DNA from: Rhodospirillales bacterium URHD0017
GTDB taxonomy: Bacteria > Pseudomonadota > Alphaproteobacteria > Reyranellales > Reyranellaceae
Length of the DNA: 64,000 nucleotides
Assembly: GCA_900110395.1 (NCBI GenBank)
Contig: FODP01000001.1
Location: 1-64,000, forward strand
Direction: 5' to 3'
In this document: in pieces, positions 1-8,283 of the stretch
Position numbering within the stretch: the first letter of the stretch is position 1
How the letters are laid out: the number at the start of each line of letters is the position of its first letter
Program-made: the position numbers and the translations under genes
Notes under the pieces: generated by a model
Told to the model about the DNA's origin: nothing
The model's database searches: none
What the model saw: only the letters and a program-made list of their open reading frames with translations

Positions 1-803
1 CCCGGCAGCACGCCCAGCAACGAGCCCAGGACGGTGCCGCGCACAACGGCTGGCCAGGCCCGCCTGAACTCCTCACGCGTCGGCCACAACGAGCCCACCT
101 TGATGGCGCCACCTCGTCGTTCGAGGTGTTTCTCGAGGTTGACCACGATTTCGGCGATGCCGAACAGGCCCATGGCGATCGGCGCGAAGTCGATGCCGTC
201 CGAAAGTTCGGGCACGTCGAAGGTGAAGCGCTGGGCGCCGGTGTTGACGTCGGTGCCGACCAGGCCGAACAGCAGGCCGAGGAACACCATGGCGATCGCC
301 TTGATGACCGAGCCGCTGGCCAGCACGACGGCGGCGACGAGGCCCAACGCCATCAGCGAGCAATAGTCGGCCGGCCCGAATTTCTGCGCCATGCGCGTCA
401 ACGGCTCGGCGAAGATCACGATGATGATGGTGCCGACGGTGCCGGCGAAGAACGAGCCCAGCGCGGAGATCGACAGCGCGGCGCCGGCGCGGCCCTTGCG
501 CGCCATCTGGTAGCCGTCGAGACACGTCACCACCGAAGAAGCTTCACCGGGCAAGTTGACCAGGATCGAGGTCGTCGAGCCGCCGTACTGCGCGCCGTAG
601 TAGATGCCGGCCAGCATGATCAGCGAGGCGGTCGGCGGCAGATGGAAGGTGATCGGCAGCAGCATGGCGATGGTCGCCACCGGCCCGATGCCGGGCAACA
701 CGCCGATCAGGGTGCCGACCATGCAGCCGAGCAGGGCGTAGAGAAGATTCTGGAAGGAGACGGCGACGCTCAGACCGAGCGCCAGATTGTGCAGAAGGTC
801 CAT
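1..803 (-). CDS. tctA: TTT transporter large permease TctA (partial, C-terminus off window)
   Basis: Large membrane subunit of a tripartite tricarboxylate transporter, which moves small carboxylates across the inner membrane with a TctB partner and a periplasmic Bug/TctC protein. The visible 267 N-terminal residues contain the family hallmarks: a GVLPGIGP glycine/proline motif about 35 residues in, followed by hydrophobic helices and the YYGAQYGGST / NLPGE segment, and a second GVLPG motif beginning at the window edge. The ATG at 803 lies one base after the TGA of tctB, so the pair is translationally coupled. The rest of the gene lies to the left of base 1. The substrate cannot be told from sequence. 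Confidence 0.93.
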   Translation of the reverse strand, partial: MDLLHNLALGLSVAVSFQNLLYALLGCMVGTLIGVLPGIGPVATIAMLLPITFHLPPTASLIMLAGIYYGAQYGGSTTSILVNLPGEASSVVTCLDGYQMARKGRAGAALSISALGSFFAGTVGTIIIVIFAEPLTRMAQKFGPADYCSLMALGLVAAVVLASGSVIKAIAMVFLGLLFGLVGTDVNTGAQRFTFDVPELSDGIDFAPIAMGLFGIAEIVVNLEKHLERRGGAIKVGSLWPTREEFRRAWPAVVRGTVLGSLLGVLP

Positions 804-804
804 A

Positions 805-1494
805 TCACCAGATTCCGCGCACGACGTAGATGTTCATGCCCAGCCCGACCTTGAAGACCAGGGTGCACAGGACCGCCAGCACCACCATGTTGAAGATGAC
901 CTCGGTGAGCTTGAATTCCTCGCCGCCCAGCGAGGCGATCAGGACCAGCACGACCAGCGACGGCAGGAGGCCGGCGCGCTCGAACAGCAGCGCGAACAGG
1001 ACGATGCCGATCGTCACCATGGTGATCGGCTTCCACTTCGGCGCCTCGACCGGATCGTCGGCTTCCGTGCCGGGCCGGCCGAAGATCGAGACCAGGATCA
1101 TCAGGATGACGACGTCGATCACCAGGAGGGCCGAGACCATGAACGGGACGGTCATGGTCTTGAAGGCGGTCTGGTTGTCGGGACCCAGGACAGTGTTGGC
1201 GATGAAGTTCGCGCCCCACGGGATCATCGAGAAGGCAAAGACAGCGACCGTCAGGCCGGCCACCGGGATCCAGTAGCGCTCCTTTTCCGCCCGATCGGCG
1301 GTGCGGAACAGCGTCGCCAGGACGATGATGCCGCCAAGGGTCAGCAGGATGAAGGAAAGCATGCGCGGCACGTAGCCCGGTCCCATGCGGACCGGGGTGC
1401 CCAGCGCCAGCTTCTGGCCGAAATACAACGCCACGATGCCGAACGCGATGAACATCAGCCCGGACAGTAGGTCCTTGCTCAGGAATCGAGTCAA
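805..1494 (-). CDS. tctB: TTT transporter small permease TctB
   Basis: Small four-helix membrane subunit of the same tripartite tricarboxylate transporter; 229 residues, normal for the family. Hydrophobic helices are visible near the N-terminus (LLSGLMFIAFGIVALYFG), around the GPGYVPRMLSF segment typical of TctB, and in the C-terminal half. I chose the TTG at 1494 because a strong GGGGAGG ribosome site lies six bases upstream; the longer reading to 1548 adds a charged, unlikely N-terminus. It is first in a tctB-tctA operon. No tctC lies next to it: the upstream neighbour is a divergent phosphotransferase, so the binding protein must be encoded elsewhere, perhaps by one of the three Bug genes in this window. 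Confidence 0.9.
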   Translation of the reverse strand: MTRFLSKDLLSGLMFIAFGIVALYFGQKLALGTPVRMGPGYVPRMLSFILLTLGGIIVLATLFRTADRAEKERYWIPVAGLTVAVFAFSMIPWGANFIANTVLGPDNQTAFKTMTVPFMVSALLVIDVVILMILVSIFGRPGTEADDPVEAPKWKPITMVTIGIVLFALLFERAGLLPSLVVLVLIASLGGEEFKLTEVIFNMVVLAVLCTLVFKVGLGMNIYVVRGIW

Positions 1495-1886
1495 CGATGC
1501 CTCCCCAGCACTCTTGTTTCTCAAAAACCGACGTGTTGTTGGGCCCAACCCGAGGCCACTCGGTAAATAAACACAATTCCGCCTGCTTACCCAAGCGCCA
1601 TTTCACACGCACAGCAATGACACGCTGCTGCGGGCTGCGAGACACCAAGGCAACAAGCGACGCAACGGCGTGCGGGCTGAGAGGGCCGCGACAAAGAGCG
1701 CAGGAGCAAGCTCGGCACCACTCTGACGCCGCCGTCAGGGAACCGGTGGGAAGTGCGTGAAGGCCGGCGCAACCACCCCAATGGTCGAGGTTGCATGCGC
1801 TGGGAGGGGCGAGCAAACTCCCGCCAATGTGAATGGCCGTTCAGGGGCTTAGGGTGGCGCGTAAAGGGGCTGAGTACATCGGCACG
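1495..1886. other. 392-bp divergent intergenic region
   Basis: Noncoding space between the leftward tctBA operon and the rightward phosphotransferase gene; it must hold both promoters. A weak leftward promoter candidate (TTGGGT, 18-base spacer, TTATTT on the minus strand, 1594 to 1565) lies in the most AT-rich part. I see no RNA gene, repeat or convincing operator here. Confidence 0.4.
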
Positions 1887-2933
1887 ATGGAGGTGCAGGA
1901 GAAGCACCGTTTCGACGAGCGGTCGCTCGCCCGCTTCATGGCGGCCCACGTCGACGGTTTCGTGCCGCCGGTGAAGGCCGAGCAGTTCAAAGGCGGCCAG
2001 TCCAATCCGACCTACCGGCTGACCGACGGCGCCGGTCGGCGCTACGTGTTGCGGCGCAAGCCGCCCGGCAAGCTTCTGCCCTCGGCCCACGCCGTGGACC
2101 GCGAGTTCCGGGTCATCTCCGCCCTCAACAAGACCAACGTGCCGACACCCAGGGCCTATGCGCTCTGCGAGGACGACAGTGTCGTCGGCACGGCCTTCTA
2201 CGTCATGGAATATTGCGACGGCCGCGTGCTGTGGGATCCGCTGCTGCCCGAACTGCCCAAGGAAGCGCGGCTCGCCATCCATCGCGCCAAGTTCGAGACG
2301 CTGGCCCGCCTGCATGCGGTCGACTACGTCGCCCTGGGTCTTGCCGATTTCGGCCGGCCGGGCAGCTACGTGGCGCGGCAGATCTCGCGCTGGGGCAAGC
2401 AGTACAAGGCGTCGGAGACCGAGAAGATCGAGGCGATGGACCGGCTGCTCGACTGGCTGCCGGCGCATCTGCCGGCCAACGACGAGACCGTGCTGGTGCA
2501 TGGCGACTATCGCCTGGACAACATGATCTTCCATCCCAGCGAGCCCACGGTGCTGGGCATCATCGACTGGGAGATCTCCACCCTCGGCGATCCGCTGGCC
2601 GAGCTCTCCTATCTCTGCATGCTGTGGCGCACGCCCAAGGACTGGGGCGGCCTCACGGGGCATGACCTCGCCGCGCTCGGCCTGCCGAGCGAGCAGGAGA
2701 TGGTGGCGTACTATTGCGAGCTTGCGAAGCGACCGCTGCCTGATCCGGCGCTCTGGGAATTCTACATGGCCTACAATCTCTTCCGCGTGTCGTGCATTCG
2801 CCAGGGCGTCTATGCCCGCGCGCTCGACGGCACGGCGTCCAACATGCGCGCCGCGGAGTCGGGCAAGCTGGTGCGGCCGGCGGCGGACCTCGCCTGGCAG
2901 ATCGTCGACGGCATGTCCGGAGGCGCGCGATGA
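1887..2933 (+). CDS. aminoglycoside phosphotransferase (APH)-fold kinase, ACAD11-type
   Basis: 348-residue small-molecule kinase of the APH/choline kinase fold. The Brenner motif HGDYRLDN is at residues 205-212 (catalytic Asp207) and the metal-binding IIDWE motif has its Asp at 227. The spacing, the early GGQSNPTY nucleotide loop and the LRRKPPG segment match the branch fused to acyl-CoA dehydrogenases in ACAD10/11, which phosphorylates hydroxyacyl-CoA intermediates; real aminoglycoside resistance is unlikely. An ATG at 1887 is preferred over an in-frame start at 1833, whose extra 18 residues look like untranslated leader. The stop overlaps the start of the TetR gene (ATGA), so the two are one operon. 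No acyl-CoA dehydrogenase lies beside it. Confidence 0.85.
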   Translation: MEVQEKHRFDERSLARFMAAHVDGFVPPVKAEQFKGGQSNPTYRLTDGAGRRYVLRRKPPGKLLPSAHAVDREFRVISALNKTNVPTPRAYALCEDDSVVGTAFYVMEYCDGRVLWDPLLPELPKEARLAIHRAKFETLARLHAVDYVALGLADFGRPGSYVARQISRWGKQYKASETEKIEAMDRLLDWLPAHLPANDETVLVHGDYRLDNMIFHPSEPTVLGIIDWEISTLGDPLAELSYLCMLWRTPKDWGGLTGHDLAALGLPSEQEMVAYYCELAKRPLPDPALWEFYMAYNLFRVSCIRQGVYARALDGTASNMRAAESGKLVRPAADLAWQIVDGMSGGAR

Positions 2934-3583
2934 GCAAGCGCAAGCCCGTCCGCGTCGTCGAGACGCCCGCTGTCGCCGAGCGCGATCCGCGGCCGCCGGT
3001 CGAGGCGATCCGCGCCGCGGCCTTCACCCAGTTCGCCGAGCGCGGCTATCCGGTGGTGACGGTGCGCGACATCATGAAGGCCTGCGGGCTGACGCAGGGC
3101 GCGCTCTACAATCACTTCAAGTCCAAGGACGAGCTGCTGCACGACATCATCGCCTCGACCCAGGGCGAGCTCGAGCGGCAGTGCCAACAGGCCGTGGCCG
3201 GTGCCGGCGACGATCCGCGGGCCAAGCTCGCGGCCTTCGTGCGCGTCTATGTCGTGCGTCATTGCCGGCTCAGGGTCGAGGCGCTGGTCGCCAACCGCGA
3301 GATCAGCTGGCTGGGTGCCGAGCGCGTCGCCGACATCCGCCGCAGCCGGCGCGCCATCCGCGACATACTGGTGACCATCCTGAACGAAGGCGTCCAGCGT
3401 GGCGTGTTCGATCCGCCGCAGATCGACGGCCGGCGCGATCTCAAGGCGATGGCCATGGCAATGCTCGACCAGTGCACTCACGTCTCGATGTGGTACGGTC
3501 CCGGTGGCGCCTTCAGCGAGGAGCAGATGGCCAAGCTCTATGCCGACATGACGCTGCGGGCGGTGGGCGCCAAGCCGCAGTAG
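2930..3583 (+). CDS. TetR/AcrR-family transcriptional regulator
   Basis: 217-residue repressor. The N-terminal helix-turn-helix is clear at about residues 25-70: a FTQFAERGY helix, then TVRDIMKACGLTQGALYNHFKSKDEL, with the family's YxHFxSK recognition end. The C-terminal ligand domain is unassigned. A long basic, proline-rich extension of about 20 residues precedes the DNA-binding domain. The start ATG overlaps the stop of the kinase gene by four bases (ATGA), with GGAGG about seven bases upstream, so it is translationally coupled and probably controls that operon or the nearby acyl-CoA genes; the target is inference. Confidence 0.9.
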   Translation: MSKRKPVRVVETPAVAERDPRPPVEAIRAAAFTQFAERGYPVVTVRDIMKACGLTQGALYNHFKSKDELLHDIIASTQGELERQCQQAVAGAGDDPRAKLAAFVRVYVVRHCRLRVEALVANREISWLGAERVADIRRSRRAIRDILVTILNEGVQRGVFDPPQIDGRRDLKAMAMAMLDQCTHVSMWYGPGGAFSEEQMAKLYADMTLRAVGAKPQ

Positions 3584-3610
3584 TATCGCGACGAAAACAA
3601 CGGGTGGCAG

Positions 3611-4384
3611 ATGACGGCTGGGTTCAAGGCGCTTCTTGTCGTCTCCTTTGTGGCCGCTGCCTGCACGCCTGAACAGGCTGCAGCGCCGCCGCCTTCGGCG
3701 CGCACGTCACAGCAGATGGCGATGCTGGCGGACGGCGTGGTGCCGGCCGATCGCTGGCGCGTGGTGCTGATCGCCGGCGACAACAACAGCCCGGCCTTCG
3801 ACAATGGCGTCGAGGCAATGCGCGCCAAGCTCGTGGCGCGCGGGGTACGCGACATCCGCGCGCTGACTTCCGATCCGGGCGCCAATCCGTCGCTGCCGGT
3901 CGCCACCGCGGCGAACGTGTCGAGCGCCCTGCGCACCGCCGGCGGCGAGGCCTGCCTTGCCTTCATCACCAGCCACGGCGACGAGAGCGGCTTCGTGCTC
4001 AGGCAGGCGCGCGGCACGGTGAGCCCGGCGACGCTCGACAACGCGCTCGACGCCGGCTGCGGCGCGCGGCCGACGGTCGTCGTGGTGTCGGCCTGCCACA
4101 GCGGCGTCTTTATCAGTTCCGGCATGCGCCAGCCCAACCGCATCGTGCTCTCGGCGGCCGCGGCCGACCGCTCGAGCTTCGGCTGTGGCGCCGGCGACCG
4201 GTACACCTATTTCGATCAGTGCCTGCTGCAGCAGTTCGACGGCGCCGCGACCTGGCAGCAGCTCGCGGGGGCGACCAAGAGCTGCGTCGAGACCCTCGAG
4301 CGCAAGATGGGCATCCAGCGCCCGTCGCTGCCGCAGACGTTCGTCGGCTCGGGCGTGGCCGATCTCAGGATTCCGGGGCGTTAA
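3611..4384 (+). CDS. lipoprotein with C13 (legumain-like) cysteine peptidase domain
   Basis: 257-residue predicted outer- or inner-membrane lipoprotein: hydrophobic segment at residues 6-17 ending in a lipobox AAAC with the lipid-accepting Cys18. The mature part has the clan CD caspase/legumain layout: a beta strand (RVVLIAGD), an acidic loop, a second strand ending in the catalytic His (ITSHGDESG, His122), and a third strand ending in the catalytic Cys (VVVSACHSG, Cys162). This is the fold of peptidase family C13, which includes legumains and GPI transamidase; bacterial members are mostly uncharacterised. It sits 27 bases after the TetR gene and is followed by a large palindrome. Peptidase activity and substrate are inference. 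Confidence 0.8.
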   Translation: MTAGFKALLVVSFVAAACTPEQAAAPPPSARTSQQMAMLADGVVPADRWRVVLIAGDNNSPAFDNGVEAMRAKLVARGVRDIRALTSDPGANPSLPVATAANVSSALRTAGGEACLAFITSHGDESGFVLRQARGTVSPATLDNALDAGCGARPTVVVVSACHSGVFISSGMRQPNRIVLSAAAADRSSFGCGAGDRYTYFDQCLLQQFDGAATWQQLAGATKSCVETLERKMGIQRPSLPQTFVGSGVADLRIPGR

Positions 4385-4400
4385 CTGGAGCGCGGACCTC

Positions 4401-4485
4401 ATTGCTGGGAGCGCGCCACTCCGTGGCGCTCATGACCTGTGTGATCCACGGAAGATGCGCCACGGAGTGGCGCGCTCCCAGCAAT
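4401..4485. repeat. palindromic repeat family A, copy 1
   Basis: Two 29-base arms (4401-4429 and 4457-4485) are perfect inverted complements around a 27-base loop. The arm reads ATTGCTGGGAGCGCGCC and continues through CACTCCGTGGCGC. A short palindrome GACCTAGAGGTC follows at 4491-4502. It lies between convergent genes, so it may terminate transcription from both sides, but there is no T-run. A second copy with nearly the same arms is at 53164-53244, so this is a dispersed element. Confidence 0.9.
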
Positions 4486-4512
4486 GAGCGGACCTAGAGG
4501 TCCGTGCTCCGG

Positions 4513-4902
4513 CTAACCCCCGATCACCGCGGTGAAATCGCAGGTCACGTGGTTGGCGGCATTCTGCGGCAGGGCGAGCGTGTGCCGCGCCGGACGCGAC
4601 TCGGCATCCGGGAACATCGCCGACCATTCGCCGTTCAGCGCCTTGCGGCCGGTCGCCGGGTCCTTCATCCAGAAGTTCACCTTGATGATGTCGTCGACCG
4701 TGCCGCCGGCGGCTTCGACGCAGAGCTTGATCTGCTTGAAGATGTTGGTGACCTGCGCATCGAGCTCGGGCGGCATCTGGCTGGTCTGCGGATCACGCCC
4801 GCTGATGATGCTCGACATCAGGATGTTACCGATGCGGCTCGCATTGGGGATCGGGTTTTCGTGCTTGAACCCGGGATAGTTGATGCTCTTGCGCTTGGCC
4901 AT
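4513..4902 (-). CDS. RidA/YjgF/Rid-family protein
   Basis: 129-residue member of the Rid family, which includes imine/enamine deaminases that clear reactive 2-aminoacrylate, and many subfamilies with other roles. The PARHTLA segment carries the conserved substrate-binding Arg (Arg96). The acidic residue usually found near the C-terminus of archetypal RidA is not evident (CDFTAVIGG), so this may belong to a Rid1-7 subgroup rather than RidA itself. The ATG at 4902 has an AACGGAG ribosome site. It lies 29 bases downstream of the ABC binding-protein gene on the same strand, suggesting one transcript. Confidence 0.85.
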   Translation of the reverse strand: MAKRKSINYPGFKHENPIPNASRIGNILMSSIISGRDPQTSQMPPELDAQVTNIFKQIKLCVEAAGGTVDDIIKVNFWMKDPATGRKALNGEWSAMFPDAESRPARHTLALPQNAANHVTCDFTAVIGG

Positions 4903-4931
4903 TTTCGGTAACTCCGTTCTCCGTTGCTCAG

Positions 4932-6146
4932 TCAGTCCTGTCGGGCGCTCAGAAGCTCGCCGAACACTTCGAAGCGCTCGCCATTGAAACGCTGCAGCGC
5001 CATTTCCTCCATCGGCTGATAATCGGTCGGGCTGGTCGTCATGTTGATGCCCTTGAGCAGCATGGCCGGATGGAAGTTCTTGAGGTTGGCGGCCTGGCGC
5101 ATGACGTTCTCGCGCGTGAGATTGTCGCCGCACTGCTTCAGCACCTGCACCATGGCCTGCGCCTGGATGTGGCCCACGACGTTCTGCGGATCCTCCAGGC
5201 TGCCGGCGGGATAGTACTTCTTCATCCACGCCACCCAGGTCAAGAATTCCGGATCGTCCTTGTATTGCGGATCGGTCGGATCCTTCACGAAGGCCGCCGA
5301 GACGATGCCCTTGGACGCCTCGATGCCGGCCGGCCGCATGACGATGCCGATCGAGGCCGCAGGGTTGTCGATGAACTGCAGTGGCTTCCAGCCGAGCTCG
5401 TACGCCTTGCGGATCGCCTGCACCGCGAACTTGGGCGTGGTGATGTTGAGGAAGACGTTGGCCTTGGTCGAGGCGAGGTCGATGATCTGCGAATCGACGG
5501 TGGCGTCGGTCACCTCATAGCTCACCTCGCGCACGATGATCGCGTTGGCCTTGCCGCCCAGCCGATCGCGGAAGCCTTTCAGGAAATCCTTGCCGAAGTC
5601 GTCGTTCTGGTAGAGCACGGCGACCTTGGGGTCCTTGACTTCCTTCAGCATGTAGGTCGCATAGATGCGCGCCTCGGCCTGGTAGATCGGCGTCAGCGTC
5701 ATCGTGTAGGGGAAGTTCTCCGGGTCGTTCCAGCGGCTGGCTCCGGTCGCCAGGAAGAGCTGCGGCACCTTCTTGGTGTTGAGGTATTTCTGCACCGCCG
5801 CGTTGGTCGAGGTGCCGAGCGAGCCCGAGATCGCCAGCACCTGGTCCTGCTCGACCAGGCGGCGCGTCTGCTCGACCGTCTTGGGCGGGCTGAAACCGTC
5901 GTCGAGCGAGATCATGTTGATCTTGCGCCCGTTCACGCCGCCCTGGTCGTTGACCATCTGGAAGTAGGCGATCTCGGCCTTGGCGAGCGTGATGAATCCC
6001 GACAGCGGACCGCTATAGGGCATGGTCTGGCCGAGCTTGATCTCGCTGTCGCTGGCGCCCGGATCGTATTTCTTCTGCGCCAGGGCCGGCGCCGCAAGCA
6101 GCGCGAGTGAAAAGAACACCGTTGCCGCCCTGCGGATGCGTGGCAT
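4932..6146 (-). CDS. branched-chain amino-acid-type ABC transporter substrate-binding protein
   Basis: 404-residue periplasmic binding protein of the LivJ/Peripla_BP_6 type. A Sec signal peptide covers about the first 24 residues (ends ALAQ). The first lobe shows ASDSEIKLGQTMPYSGPLS, the second the LYQNDDFGKDFL hinge region, both standard for this family, which binds amino acids, amides or aromatic acids. The ATG at 6146 is preceded by GGGAGGGAAACC. No permease or ATPase genes adjoin, so it is an orphan receptor that must use a Liv permease encoded elsewhere. It is transcribed divergently from the enoyl-CoA hydratase gene and upstream of a Rid protein. Confidence 0.9.
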   Translation of the reverse strand: MPRIRRAATVFFSLALLAAPALAQKKYDPGASDSEIKLGQTMPYSGPLSGFITLAKAEIAYFQMVNDQGGVNGRKINMISLDDGFSPPKTVEQTRRLVEQDQVLAISGSLGTSTNAAVQKYLNTKKVPQLFLATGASRWNDPENFPYTMTLTPIYQAEARIYATYMLKEVKDPKVAVLYQNDDFGKDFLKGFRDRLGGKANAIIVREVSYEVTDATVDSQIIDLASTKANVFLNITTPKFAVQAIRKAYELGWKPLQFIDNPAASIGIVMRPAGIEASKGIVSAAFVKDPTDPQYKDDPEFLTWVAWMKKYYPAGSLEDPQNVVGHIQAQAMVQVLKQCGDNLTRENVMRQAANLKNFHPAMLLKGINMTTSPTDYQPMEEMALQRFNGERFEVFGELLSARQD

Positions 6147-6217
6147 GGTTTCCCTCCCAATTTTGCCCGGGAGCATGGCACCATGCGGATCGATAAGCGA
6201 CCGCAAAGGGGGAAACG

Positions 6218-7000
6218 ATGGCGCTCGTGACTTATGAGCAGGACGGCCCGATCGTCACACTCACTCTGAACCGCCCCGAGAAGCTCAACGCCTTCTCGGA
6301 CGAGCTGGTCGGCGTGCTGGGCGACGCACTACATCGCTTCGATGCCGACGACGAGGCGCAGATCGCCATCCTGTGCGGCAATGGCCGCGCCTTCTCGAGC
6401 GGCGCCGACGTGCAGCAGCGGCAGCTTCGCAGCCGCGAAGAGTTTTTGAAGCTCGGCGGACCGCAAGGTCGCGGCACGCACTCCGCCGACCTGCTGACCA
6501 AATCGGTGAACTGGAAACCGGTGATCGCCGCGGCGCACGGCTATGTGCTGGGGCTGTCGGTCGGCATCGTGCTGGAGTGCGACCTGATCGTTGCCGAGGA
6601 GGGGACGCAGTTCCAGATCACCGAGACATCGCGCGGGCTCGGGGCCGGCAAGTACTGGGCGTTGATGCACTATCGCGGCGGTGGCGCCTTCACCATGGAG
6701 GCCGCCCTCACCGGGCGCTTCTTCACCGCCGAGGAGGCGCATAAGGCCAACCTGATCAATCGCGTCGCACCCAAGGGCCAGTACCTCGAGGTGGCGCGCG
6801 GACTTGCCGAGCAGGTGCTGAAGAATCCGCCGCTCAGCGTGCGCTCGACCGTGCGCATGCGGCGACACTACATGGACAGGCTGAGCCGCGAGGTGATGTT
6901 CATGGGCGCGCCGGAGCGGCTTTATCTCAGCGAGGATTTCCAGGAAGCGGCGCGCGCTTTTGCCGAGAAGCGCAAGCCGGCCAAGTTCAAGGGACGTTGA
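6218..7000 (+). CDS. enoyl-CoA hydratase/isomerase family protein
   Basis: 260-residue crotonase-fold enzyme. Visible: the N-terminal VTLTLNRPEKLNAFS strand-loop, the first oxyanion-hole region GRAFSSGADV (about residues 53-62), and the second, HGYVLGLSVGIVLECDLIVA, where the usual AxGGG loop reads VLGLS. One acidic catalytic position (ITETSRGLG) is present, the second is not obvious, so hydration versus isomerase or another crotonase reaction is open. GGGGGAAACG precedes the ATG. The next gene starts one base after the stop, so the two form an operon. Confidence 0.88.
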   Translation: MALVTYEQDGPIVTLTLNRPEKLNAFSDELVGVLGDALHRFDADDEAQIAILCGNGRAFSSGADVQQRQLRSREEFLKLGGPQGRGTHSADLLTKSVNWKPVIAAAHGYVLGLSVGIVLECDLIVAEEGTQFQITETSRGLGAGKYWALMHYRGGGAFTMEAALTGRFFTAEEAHKANLINRVAPKGQYLEVARGLAEQVLKNPPLSVRSTVRMRRHYMDRLSREVMFMGAPERLYLSEDFQEAARAFAEKRKPAKFKGR

Positions 7001-7001
7001 C

Positions 7002-8210
7002 ATGAAGAAGAGCAGCGATCGCATCCTGACCAGCCACGCCGGCAGCCTGCCGCGGCCCGACGACCTCATCGCGGCCAACGCCGAGCACGAAGCGGGCAAG
7101 GCCGACGAGGCGACGTTCCAGGCCAGGCTGCGTCAGGGTGTGGCCGATGTCGTGCGCCGCCAGGTCGAGGCCGGCATCGCGGTGCCGGGCGACGGCGAAT
7201 ACGGCAAGTCGATGGGCCACAAGGTCAACTACCGCGCCTGGTGGAGCTATTCGTTCTCGCGCCTGGCCAATCTGCAGGTGAAGGGGCTCGGCCTCTATGA
7301 CATGCCGAGCAAGCGCTCGTCGCCGGGCAACACCGTGCTGTCGAGCTTCGCCGACCGCCGCGACCGTCAGCGCTTCTCCGTTGCCTACGGCGATCCCGAC
7401 TCCGGCGTGTCGACCGGACCGCGCGCCCATGATTGGCCGTTCTGCGTCGGGCCGATCAGCTACACCGGTCACAAGGCGATCGCCGCCGACATCGCCAACT
7501 TCAAGGCGGCGCTGGCCGCCAGCAAGGTCAGCGAAGGCTTCATGACGTCGATCGGGCCGGCGAGCTGCGCGCGCATCGGCAACGAGCACTACAAGAGCGA
7601 CGACGAGTTCGTCTTCGCCTGCGCCGACGCCATGCGCGAGGAGTACAAGGCGATCATCGAGGCGGGCCTCGTCCTGCAGATCGACGATCCGGCCATCGCC
7701 GAGAATTTCGACCAGATCAACCCCGAGCCGACGGCGGCGGAGTACCGCAAGTTCACCGCGCCCAAGATCGAGGCGCTGAACCATGCGCTGAAGGGCCTGC
7801 CGCAGGATCGCATCCGCTTCCATCTCTGCTGGGGCAGCTGGCATGGGCCGCACACCACCGACATTCCCATGCGTGAGATCGTGGCACCTATGCTCGAGAT
7901 CAACGCCGGCGCCTACTCGTTCGAGGCCGGCAACGTGCGGCACGAGCACGAATGGGCGGTGTGGCAGGACGTCAAGCTGCCCGACGACAAGCTGATCCTG
8001 CCCGGCGTGGTGAGCCATGCCACCAACGTGGTCGAGCATCCCGAGCTGGTCGCCGAGCGCATCGGCCGCTTCACCAAGCTGGTCGGCCGCGAACGCGTCA
8101 TCGCCTCGACCGACTGCGGCCTCGGTGGGCGGGTACACCGCGACATCGCCTGGGCCAAGCTCGAAACCCTGGCCCAAGGGGCGGCGATCGCCAGCAAGCA
8201 GCTCTTCTAG
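7002..8210 (+). CDS. MetE-like (cobalamin-independent methionine synthase II family) zinc methyl/alkyl transferase
   Basis: 402-residue single TIM barrel related to the C-terminal half of MetE and to epoxyalkane:coenzyme M transferase. All four zinc ligands of MetE have counterparts in order: His and Cys in RFHLCWGS, Glu in YSFEAGN and Cys in STDCGLGG. The N-terminus LTSHAGSLPRP is typical of this stand-alone family, which transfers an alkyl group to a thiol; substrates are mostly unknown. At 402 residues it lacks the MetE N-terminal folate-binding half, so it is not a full methionine synthase. The ATG lies one base after the hydratase stop. Confidence 0.88.
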   Translation: MKKSSDRILTSHAGSLPRPDDLIAANAEHEAGKADEATFQARLRQGVADVVRRQVEAGIAVPGDGEYGKSMGHKVNYRAWWSYSFSRLANLQVKGLGLYDMPSKRSSPGNTVLSSFADRRDRQRFSVAYGDPDSGVSTGPRAHDWPFCVGPISYTGHKAIAADIANFKAALAASKVSEGFMTSIGPASCARIGNEHYKSDDEFVFACADAMREEYKAIIEAGLVLQIDDPAIAENFDQINPEPTAAEYRKFTAPKIEALNHALKGLPQDRIRFHLCWGSWHGPHTTDIPMREIVAPMLEINAGAYSFEAGNVRHEHEWAVWQDVKLPDDKLILPGVVSHATNVVEHPELVAERIGRFTKLVGRERVIASTDCGLGGRVHRDIAWAKLETLAQGAAIASKQLF

Positions 8211-8283
8211 TCTTCCGGACCTCGCGCGACCGGGCTGGAGCCGAACACGCCGCAGCTTGGCGGAGAAGGCGGGCTAAGGGCGG

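Noticed and set aside
1887..2933. Aminoglycoside resistance gene
   Set aside because: The kinase belongs to the acyl-CoA-dehydrogenase-associated branch of the fold; no resistance-type signature or mobile context.
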